Below are positions 1-5,144 of a stretch of DNA of 6,606 nt, one piece after another. A program made the translations under genes and the position numbers. Positions within the stretch are counted from its first letter, which is position 1. The number at the start of each line of letters is the position of its first letter. The DNA is from Deltaproteobacteria bacterium (GTDB lineage Bacteria > Desulfobacterota > DAOWNY01): contig DAOWNY010000105.1 in NCBI GenBank assembly GCA_030642325.1, positions 1-6,606 on the forward strand. Reading direction: 5' to 3'. Below the pieces are notes generated by a model. The model was not told the origin of the DNA and did not search any database. It saw only the letters and a program-made list of their open reading frames with translations.

Positions 1-81
1 CTAAACCCGGCAACAGTTACCAATTTCTTAGGCAGGGTTATTTCTGCGTTGATCCTGCTAAATCCTCCTGCAATAAATTAA
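1..81 (+). CDS. Possible C-terminal end of a truncated ORF (weak)
   Basis: Frame 1 is open from the left edge to a TAA at 79-81 and would encode 26 residues ending in FLGRVISALILLNPPAIN, a mildly hydrophobic tail. I do not recognise a family. The opposite strand also has an open frame leaving the window here (about positions 1-75, reading GGFSRINAEITLPKK), but it lacks a start codon placed correctly behind its AGGAGG-like sequence. The fragment is too short for codon statistics to choose, so either or neither may be real. If real, it would be the gene upstream of, and co-directional with, the membrane protein gene at 238. Confidence 0.22.
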   Translation, partial: LNPATVTNFLGRVISALILLNPPAIN

Positions 82-86
82 TTTTC

Positions 87-98
87 AACCGAACGGTT
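87..98. repeat. Short perfect palindrome AACCG-AA-CGGTT
   Basis: A 5-bp perfect inverted repeat with a two-base spacer lies between the left-edge ORF and the membrane protein gene. It shares GAACGGTT with a longer palindrome at 911-924 on the other side of that gene. It could be an operator half-site pair, a small dispersed repeat or chance. No promoter was identified beside it. Confidence 0.3.
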
Positions 99-237
99 TC
101 CCTGCGTGACTCATGGGCCAAGATCAAAAAATCGGAAGGGGACAAAAAATAGGTAAAGGACGAACGGCCAAGGCATTGCATAACACCTGAATACGACAAA
201 AACCCTGGACTCATCGCTATCCCAAAGACATTTCTTA

Positions 238-780
238 ATGCTCAAAAGAGGGAATATGTTAGGAAACGCCGAACTAAAAGAGCTGGATGACGGCTGGATG
301 ATTATTTTAATTATTTGGGGAGCCATGCTGGGTTCTTTGGCAATTTTTATGGTAATATGCCATCAGATCCAGGACCAGATTAAAGTAAATTTGAGAATTG
401 ATTTCCCTTTCGAAGCTATTAAATATACCCTTTATTCATTCTCTATCCTTATCCTGGCTTCAATTTTTTATTTACGGAAAGCCATGCTGAAAGTCCATAC
501 AACATCATACAATCCAAAACGGCCTTTATCAAGTGTATCCAAAAATCAGAATGTCGCTGTGGCAAAGTACCTATCATCAATAACCATTGCCATGGCTCTA
601 TCGGAGAGTATCGGAATTTTCGGTTTAGTAATCTTCCTCCTTAAAAAGGACTGGGAATCGTTTTACCTGTTATTTTCGGTTTCCGCCGGGGCCATGGTTT
701 ATTTCCGTCCTCGAAAAGAAGAGTTGCTGAACCTGGCTAAAAGAATGAAAGTAATGGAAACCGGCAAGGGCAGTTACTAA
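238..780 (+). CDS. Small membrane protein of unknown function, four predicted TM helices
   Basis: This encodes 180 residues if translation begins at the first ATG. Four hydrophobic segments are visible, at about residues 21-41, 60-79, 111-135 and 141-156. They are separated by a charged loop (about 80-110, with YNPKRPLSSVSKNQN) and followed by a basic, acidic-mixed cytoplasmic-looking tail (RPRKEELLNLAKRMK). The third segment contains ALSESIGIFGLVIFLL, which superficially resembles the carboxylate helix of rotary ATPase c subunits. However, the four-helix layout and lack of Gly-rich helix packing do not support that assignment. The start is uncertain: ATG 238 has no Shine-Dalgarno, whereas ATG 256 is preceded by AGAGGG at 247-252 (short spacing), and ATG 298 opens directly into helix 1. 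I do not recognise the family. It stands alone on the + strand with no close downstream partner, so context gives no function. Confidence 0.72.
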   Translation: MLKRGNMLGNAELKELDDGWMIILIIWGAMLGSLAIFMVICHQIQDQIKVNLRIDFPFEAIKYTLYSFSILILASIFYLRKAMLKVHTTSYNPKRPLSSVSKNQNVAVAKYLSSITIAMALSESIGIFGLVIFLLKKDWESFYLLFSVSAGAMVYFRPRKEELLNLAKRMKVMETGKGSY

Positions 781-807
781 TTATTCCAATGGCTTAAATT
801 ATTGTAT

Positions 808-922
808 CCGTTCACAGTTAACTATTATTCCGGAATTGTAATTGATATCAAACATGTTTACATCGTTCATTTCATTGAAAAAAATCGTGAGCCGTGAATA
901 GTAAACCGGCAACCGTGAACGG
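808..922. repeat. Inverted repeat pair CCGTTCAC ... GTGAACGG
   Basis: An 8-bp perfect inverted pair (808-815 and 915-922) is extended imperfectly by GTT...TATT on the left copy and AATAGT...AAC on the right. CGTGA also recurs at 886, 893 and 914. This resembles the GTGAACGGTT-type simple dispersed repeats seen between genes in many anaerobe genomes, but I cannot test copy number from one window. It lies just downstream of the membrane protein gene. Confidence 0.35.
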
Positions 923-924
923 TT
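911..924. repeat. Perfect palindrome AACCGT-GA-ACGGTT
   Basis: A 6-bp perfect inverted repeat with a two-base centre lies in the gene-free stretch. It is related to the 87-98 palindrome (shared GAACGGTT) and overlaps the right arm of the 808-922 pair. A competing fold pairs AGTAAACC (900-907) with GGTTACT (921-927) with one bulge. It is a possible protein-binding site or repeat unit. Confidence 0.35.
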
Positions 925-1144
925 ACTAAATAAATATGGGGTATCTTTAAGGAAGAGGGGTGGCTTCACCCGGTTTAAAAAACAAAACTCTCCTTTTAGA
1001 TAAAGTGATGTTAACCTTTATTCATCAACAATAAGGCAGGATAATTTAAGCTCCTTAAAAGTGAATAGATGAAGAAAATGGCGAGATAAATTTCAATTGG
1101 AACCTGCCGTTTCATTTATCGCAACTGGAAAATTTTTTTAAATT

Positions 1145-1169
1145 GGGGGAAGTTATCCCTCTTCCTCCC
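1145..1169. other. Stem-loop upstream of yjbQ promoter
   Basis: GGGGGAAG (1145-1152) pairs with CTTCCTCCC (1161-1169) to give eight base pairs with one bulged base and an 8-nt loop. There is no T-run directly after it on either strand, so it is not a standard intrinsic terminator. A TTTTTTT run does lie just 5' of it (1133-1139). It sits about 40 bases upstream of the proposed -10 box, so it may be an upstream binding site, the end of an unseen transcript, or chance. Confidence 0.3.
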
Positions 1170-1205
1170 GGGGCTTGCGAAAATTATATCTGAAAATTTC
1201 GAATG

Positions 1206-1211
1206 TATAAT
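1206..1211 (+). promoter_or_regulatory. Candidate -10 box (TATAAT) for yjbQ
   Basis: A perfect TATAAT lies 103 bases before the yjbQ ATG, with TG immediately upstream. The region at the correct -35 distance is only ATTATA-like, so a sigma-70-type promoter is supported by the -10 hexamer alone. If used, transcription would begin near 1218. The leader would then contain nested complementary segments: AGCGA (1224-1228) with TCGCT (1272-1276), and AGCCA (1236-1240) with TGGCT (1262-1266). Confidence 0.4.
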
Positions 1212-1314
1212 AGTTATTGCTTAAGCGAACTCAATAGCCATTTTATCCCAATAGCTTGAATTGGCTTTTCCTCGCTGAAAAAATAAGAGTTTACCACTTT
1301 AGAAAGGTTGTAAA

Positions 1315-1731
1315 ATGAAAAGTTATCGTAAGGAATTTTGGTTTGATGTACAGGCAAGAATGGCCTTTATCAACATTACCCATCACGTTGCTGAATGTCT
1401 GGAGGAAAGTGGCATAAAAGAGGGGCTGGTTCTCGTTAATGCCATGCATATTACAGCCTCGGTTTTCATCAATGACGACGAATCCGGTCTGCACCATGAT
1501 TATGAAAAATGGCTGGAAAAGCTGGCGCCCCATGAGCCTGTTTCCCAATATCGGCACAATACGTTGGAAATAAATGGGGACGCCCACTTGAAAAGGCAGG
1601 TTATGGGACGGGAAGTGGTGGTAGCTATCACCAATGGAAATCTGGACTTCGGCCCGTGGGAACAGATCTTTTATGGCGAATTTGATGGTAGAAGAAAAAA
1701 GAGGGTGCTGGTAAAAATAATTGGGGAATAA
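1315..1731 (+). CDS. yjbQ: YjbQ/UPF0047 family protein
   Basis: This encodes 138 residues, the usual full length of this single-domain cytoplasmic family. Family signatures are visible in order: NAMHITASVFIND (His45) near residues 42-54, HDYEKWL near 61-67, and NGDAHLKRQVMG (His91) near 87-98. They continue with an ITNGNLDFGPWEQIFYGEFDGRRKKRVLVKI stretch from about 105 to the end. The conserved histidines and acidic residues are thought to form a metal or phosphate-binding pocket. Some members have weak thiamine-phosphate-synthase activity and many databases use that name, but the physiological role is not firmly settled. A modest AAAGG at 1303-1307 with 7-nt spacing supports this ATG. The gene is convergent with fdhA, with 21 bases between stop codons, and has its own candidate promoter, so I infer no functional tie to the formate dehydrogenase operon. 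Confidence 0.93.
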   Translation: MKSYRKEFWFDVQARMAFINITHHVAECLEESGIKEGLVLVNAMHITASVFINDDESGLHHDYEKWLEKLAPHEPVSQYRHNTLEINGDAHLKRQVMGREVVVAITNGNLDFGPWEQIFYGEFDGRRKKRVLVKIIGE

Positions 1732-1752
1732 CCGGCAAAATTAATCCGGGAG

Positions 1753-3804
1753 TTAACCCTCTTTTTTTTCATCAATTTTTTCAATTCTTACGGCACATAC
1801 TTTATATTCCGGTATCTTAGCAACCGGATCAAAAGCCGGATTGGTTATGACATTGGCGGCGCTTTCGGCAAAATGGAAAGGCAAAAAAACTACACCTTCA
1901 TCCATACGCTCGGTTAATAATACCTCAATTGAAATTTCACCCCGACGGGAAATTGCCTTCACTTTTTCCCCTCCCAGTATCCCAAGCTTATTGGCATCTT
2001 TGGGGTTAATTTCCAGAAAGCCTTTTTCCACTTCTTTGTTCAAGGCGGATGATTTTCTAGTCATTGTTCCGGTGTGAAAATGGGCAAAAATCCGACCGGT
2101 GGTAAGGGCCAATGGATATTCTTCATCAGGCAACTCATCTGGAGGAACATAATCGACTGCGTGGAAAAGACCCAACCCTCGGGTGAATTTATCTTTATGA
2201 AGATAAACAGTTCCTGGATGGTCCTCGTTCGGGCATGGCCATTGTAGGCCATCATTCTCGATGCGGCTATAAGTAATTCCTCCGTAACTGGGGGTCAGAC
2301 GAGCTATCTCCTCTTGAACTTGTGAGGGATCCTCGTACTCCATCGGATAACCCATTTTGGCGGACAATTCCTGGATGATCTTCAAATCAGATCGGGATTC
2401 ACCAAGAGGTTCAATCACTTTTCTAATTCTCTGCACCCTTCTTTCCGTATTTACGAAGGTACCGTCTTTCTCGGCAAAAGAGACCCCCGGAAGATATACT
2501 TGGGCAAGTTGCGCTGTTTCGGTCAAAAAGAGATCTTGAACTATCAATAAATCGAGGGCGGAAAGCGCCTTTTTCACGTGCTTAAGATCAGGATCACTCA
2601 GCATAGGATTTTCCGCCAGAACGTAAAGGGCCTTCAACCTTCCTTCCTCAATGGCAGGAAACATGTCCGTGATAGTCAAACCCGGTTTACGGGAAAGCTT
2701 AACATTCCAATCTTTTTCAAATTTTTCGGTCACCTTCTCGTCGCCAACCTTCTGATAGCCGGGAAATACATTGGGGAGCGCTCCCATGTCACAGGCCCCC
2801 TGTACATTGTTCTGCCCCCGGAGGGGATTAACGCCACCCCCTTCCTTCCCCATGTTTCCACACATCATAGCCAGATTGGCCAAGGATTTTACATTGTCCA
2901 CCCCGGATATATGTTGAGTGATACCCATGGCATAGACAATGGAAGAAACCTCGGACTTTGCGTAAAGCTCTGCTATTTTACGAAGATCTTGCTCCTTTAC
3001 TCCGCTGATCGCTTCCACCTTCTCGGGGGTGAATTTTTCCACCATCTCCCTTAATGCATCAATCCCCTCGGTCCGCTCGGAAATAAACTCCTTATCCTCC
3101 CAACCTTCTTTGAGAATAATATTCATCATACCATTGATAAGAGCAACATCACTTCCCAGACGCTGCTGAACATGGCAATCAGCATAGGAGGCGATTTGGA
3201 TTTTTCGAGGGTCGGCCACTATCAATTTGGCCCCTTTTTCTTTTGCCCTCAGGATTCGGGTCGCGATCAGAGGATGTGCCTCGCTGGTGTTGGATCCGAT
3301 AATAAATATACACTTTGTATCCTCCAACTCGGCAATAGAATTGGTCATTGCTCCACTACCAAAAGCTGCGGCAAGACCTGCCACTGTAGAGGAGTGTCAG
3401 AGTCGAGCACAGTGGTCCACATTATTGGTTCCCACAACTGCTCTTGCAAGCTTCTGAAAAAGAAAATTCTCTTCATTGGTGCATTTGGCAGAACTCATAA
3501 AGGCAATGCTATCGGGTCCGTATTGATCTTTGATTCGCATCAGTTCTTTAGCAACGTATTCAAGTACTTCATTCCAGGAAACTTCTTTTAAATCACCATC
3601 TTTTCGGATTAATGGCTGAGTAGCCCTTTGGGAACTAACGACAAAATCATGAACATTCCATCCTTTAATGCAGAGCTTTCCTTCATTTATAGGATTGGAT
3701 TTGCTGGGAAGAGTATTGATAATTTCTTGATCGATTGTCTGCAAGATCATTCCGCAACCACAACCGCAATAAGGGCAAATGGTTGACACATTGCTAAAAT
3801 TCAT
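1753..3804 (-). CDS. fdhA: Formate dehydrogenase catalytic subunit, selenocysteine-containing (TGA at 3397-3399 = Sec136)
   Basis: A 683-residue molybdopterin oxidoreductase (Mo- or W-bis-MGD) interconverting formate and CO2. The N-terminal [4Fe-4S] ligands are C10, C13, C17 and C45 (CPYCGCGCGM ... KLCIKG), with the conserved electron-path Lys47 two residues after C45. In-frame TGA at codon 136 sits in DHCARL-U-HSSTVAGL, exactly the active-site Sec-His pair (U136, H137) of this family. Reading continues in the same frame, with no indel, into the central molybdopterin domains. The C-terminal dinucleotide-binding domain includes TTGRIFAHFHTGTMTR and a tail ending PEYKVCAVRIEKI. The length is close to E. 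coli FdhF (about 715). The long N-terminal ferredoxin extension of Moorella-type FdhA is absent, so electrons should leave through partner subunits. ATG 3804 is fixed by AGAGGAG at 3811-3817, six bases upstream. A GTG at 3382-3384, after the TGA, is not a real start. It is the last gene of the hdrA-mvhD-fdhB-like operon, 34 nt after its neighbour. Confidence 0.96.
3351..3394 (-). promoter_or_regulatory. SECIS element in fdhA mRNA
   Basis: Just after the UGA, the mRNA folds as GUGGCA (3384-3379), loop GGUCU, UGCCGC (3373-3368). That is six pairs, one of them U-G. The apical AGGUCU and its position, with GGU starting 19 nt after the UGA, match E. coli fdhF as I recall it. A lower stem, CUCCUCUAC (3394-3386) with GUAGUGGAG (3359-3351), adds eight pairs and one U-U mismatch, separated by a 1 x 8 internal loop. 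SelB bound here would bring Sec-tRNA to the UGA. The fold was made by eye and no energy was computed. Confidence 0.85.
3397..3399 (-). other. Selenocysteine codon (UGA) of fdhA
   Basis: This TGA lies in frame between DHCARL and HSSTVAGLAAAFGSG, which are contiguous parts of one conserved active-site motif. The next base is C (UGA-CAC), a weak termination context. Treating it as a stop would remove all molybdopterin-binding domains, and treating it as a sequencing error is unnecessary because a SECIS-like hairpin follows. Confidence 0.95.
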
Positions 3805-3838
3805 TGGGTACTCCTCTTAGAAATTATCTAAATCTTTA

Positions 3839-4654
3839 TTAGGAATTATTTTCATCCGGCCGGGATCCCAAAATATTCAAGGGTGATTTTTCTTCTCCAA
3901 ATCCAGGCCGATACGAATAATGATCCATAATAATATTATTCACCTTCTTATAAAGAATGCGCAATGGAATATCTACCGGACAAGCCTCCTCACAAAGTCC
4001 GCAGTCAATACATCTTCCCGCCATATGGACTGCCCTTGTCAAATGAAAAATCGGATTTTCCGGCGGTATTTTCCCTGTCTCGATAAATTCCATCTCTTCT
4101 AAACTGCATTCTTTGCAAAAGCACATGGGGCAGATATTACGACAACCGTAACATTTTATGCATCTAGAAAACTTATCCAGCCAAAATTTTAATCTTTCCG
4201 GTTCTTCCAGTGCACTAACTTTTTTTACCCTTTCGCTGTCAACCCCGGGAACCTTTTCTCCCTCTACAAATTCGTCCGGATACGGTTTATAACATTCACA
4301 GAACTCTGCCAGTTCCTTGGAACAGGCCAAACCCACCGTAACAACCTGCTCGGTATTTAGCTGATTCCATTTATAGAGCTCTTTCAATCCTCTTTCATCA
4401 CAGCCTCTCGCCAGAATCCCCAGTCGGGCCTCGGGATATCTTTTGCTGATATGAAAAAGAGTCTTGACCAATGGATAACGTTTGGCATCAGCCCCTTCAT
4501 TAAATCCGGTATAAAACCCATCAAGATTGTCCCCATCGGTATAAATATGGGGAATTATGTGCTTAGAGCCCTGCTGCTCCTTTAAACCTATAAAGGCCTC
4601 GATTTTACCCTGTTTCAATAATTCACTTACATGCTTTGCTATCTTTTCGCTCAT
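3839..4654 (-). CDS. FdhB-like iron-sulfur electron-transfer subunit
   Basis: 271 residues, cytoplasmic, with no signal peptide. Residues 1-160 resemble the beta-subunit fold of F420-type hydrogenases and formate dehydrogenases (FrhB/FdhB), including LARGCDERGLKEL at 81-93 and VGLACSKE at 107-114. Two ferredoxin clusters follow. The first is C165, C168, C171, C175 (CIKCYGCRNICP), immediately trailed by an extra C178, C180, C183 (MCFCKEC). The second is C215, C218, C221, C225 (CIDCGLCEEACP), followed by an HdrC-like helical tail. I infer that it passes electrons between FdhA and MvhD/HdrA. Whether the N-terminal part still binds a flavin or F420 cannot be seen. It starts 30 nt after mvhD with only a weak GAGAG-like ribosome site, and fdhA follows 34 nt later. 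The name fdhB is used for several unrelated beta subunits, so I leave the symbol blank. An HdrC-like role is the main alternative. Confidence 0.85.
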   Translation of the reverse strand: MSEKIAKHVSELLKQGKIEAFIGLKEQQGSKHIIPHIYTDGDNLDGFYTGFNEGADAKRYPLVKTLFHISKRYPEARLGILARGCDERGLKELYKWNQLNTEQVVTVGLACSKELAEFCECYKPYPDEFVEGEKVPGVDSERVKKVSALEEPERLKFWLDKFSRCIKCYGCRNICPMCFCKECSLEEMEFIETGKIPPENPIFHLTRAVHMAGRCIDCGLCEEACPVDIPLRILYKKVNNIIMDHYSYRPGFGEEKSPLNILGSRPDENNS

Positions 4655-4684
4655 GGCTTTCTCTCGATATCATATCAGATAAAA

Positions 4685-5122
4685 TTATACCCTGTTTTTA
4701 AGGCCGTTTTGAACTAAGGGAGATGGTCCCAACTCTTTGATCTCATCAACAAATTCATTTATCACCTGGGCAAATTTCTGACCTTCCGAGGCAGAAACCC
4801 ATTCTAATCGTAATCGCTTTGGCTCTAAACCAAAAAAAGAGAAAAGGTCTTTCATGAAAATAATACGTTTTTTGGTCATATAATTACCATACAGGTAATG
4901 ACAATCACCAAAGTGTCACCCCCCCACAAAAACGCCATCAATCCCCTTTTGAAATGATTTTAAAATATGGTGGGGCGATACCGTAGCGGAACACATAACC
5001 CGAATTACTCTTACGGTGGGAGAATATTGCAAACGACTAATTCCCGCCAAATCTGCACCTGCATAAGCACACCAGTTGCATAAAAATGCCAGGATCTTGG
5101 GTTCAAAGGTTTCCGTTGACAT
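4685..5122 (-). CDS. mvhD: MvhD-type [2Fe-2S] delta subunit, selenocysteine-containing (TGA at 4916-4918 = Sec69)
   Basis: 145 residues, normal length for MvhD/VhuD/FrhD-family delta subunits, which carry a [2Fe-2S] cluster and hand electrons from a hydrogenase or formate dehydrogenase to HdrA. Motifs in order are FLCNWCAYAGADLAG (C15, C18), RVIRVMCS (C44), then GVFVGG-U-HFGDCHYLYGNY (U69, C74). The C-terminal part is EPKRLRLEWVSASEGQKFAQVINEF, typical of the family. The TGA replaces the first Cys of the usual GCHxGDCHY, and the frame is unbroken on both sides, so this is one selenoprotein gene rather than two ORFs or a pseudogene. The ATG at 4879 is internal. The start at 5122 is set by AAGGAG at 5130-5135, seven bases upstream. 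It lies between hdrA (22 nt) and the fdhB-like gene (30 nt). Methanococcal VhuD is a known selenoprotein. Confidence 0.92.
4874..4909 (-). promoter_or_regulatory. Candidate SECIS element in mvhD mRNA
   Basis: Downstream of the UGA, AUUACC (4899-4894), loop UGUAU, GGUAAU (4888-4883) forms a perfect six-pair upper stem. The loop starts 23 nt after the UGA and has G as its second base, as expected of bacterial SECIS elements. GGU (4909-4907) with ACC (4876-4874) plus two inner A-U pairs gives a weaker lower stem. It differs in sequence from the fdhA element, so SelB must tolerate both. The fold was drawn by eye. Confidence 0.7.
4916..4918 (-). other. Selenocysteine codon (UGA) of mvhD
   Basis: The TGA lies between GVFVGG and HFGDCHY, at the position of an otherwise conserved cluster cysteine. 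As in fdhA it is followed by CAC (His). A hairpin with SECIS geometry follows. A point mutation TGT/TGC to TGA is the alternative, but a second Sec gene in the same operon and the hairpin make recoding much more likely. Confidence 0.88.
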
Positions 5123-5144
5123 ACTGAAACTCCTTCGTATCTAG

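Larger units (their letters stand above)
781..1314. other. Intergenic region without a convincing gene; several inverted repeats
   Basis: No frame on either strand gives a credible protein across these 534 AT-rich bases. Structures visible here include CCGTTCAC (808-815) facing GTGAACGG (915-922), and a palindrome at 911-924. There is also a GGGTG-GCTT-CACCC hairpin (958-971) and GGCAGG (1034-1039) facing CCTGCC (1103-1108). Further right are a bulged GATAAAT/ATTTATC hairpin (1081-1122), a G-rich/C-rich stem-loop (1145-1169), and the yjbQ promoter and leader (from about 1206). A small RNA or a structured 5' leader is possible, but nothing matches a riboswitch class I can name. Confidence 0.6.

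Noticed and set aside
113..190. 25-codon + strand ORF (MGQDQKIGRGQKIGKG...)
   Set aside because: It has no Shine-Dalgarno and low-complexity composition, and nothing supports translation.
111..326. 71-codon minus-strand ORF overlapping the membrane protein start
   Set aside because: It is Phe/Ser/Pro-rich, antisense to a better ORF and shows no ribosome site or recognisable motif.
958..971. Intrinsic terminator at the GGGTG-GCTT-CACCC hairpin
   Set aside because: There is no T-run following on either strand, the stem is only 5 bp, and it lies about 180 bases after the nearest + strand stop codon.
1212..1314. TPP riboswitch upstream of yjbQ
   Set aside because: The conserved CTGAGA and ACCTGA-type core is absent.
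1291..1587. 98-codon minus-strand ORF
   Set aside because: It is antisense to yjbQ, which has clear family motifs.
2578..3054. 158-codon + strand ORF inside fdhA
   Set aside because: It is a shadow of fdhA on the other strand. The composition is unprotein-like and the real gene shows conserved domains throughout.
3382..3399. fdhA as a pseudogene or as two separate genes
   Set aside because: Both halves are in the same frame, the TGA is at the known Sec position, the flanking motif is intact and a SECIS hairpin follows. The downstream GTG has no ribosome site.
4879..4918. mvhD as a pseudogene, or a separate 64-residue gene starting at ATG 4879
   Set aside because: The conserved GDCHYLYGNY lies between the TGA and that ATG, in frame, so starting at the ATG would discard a family motif. 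There is also no ribosome site.
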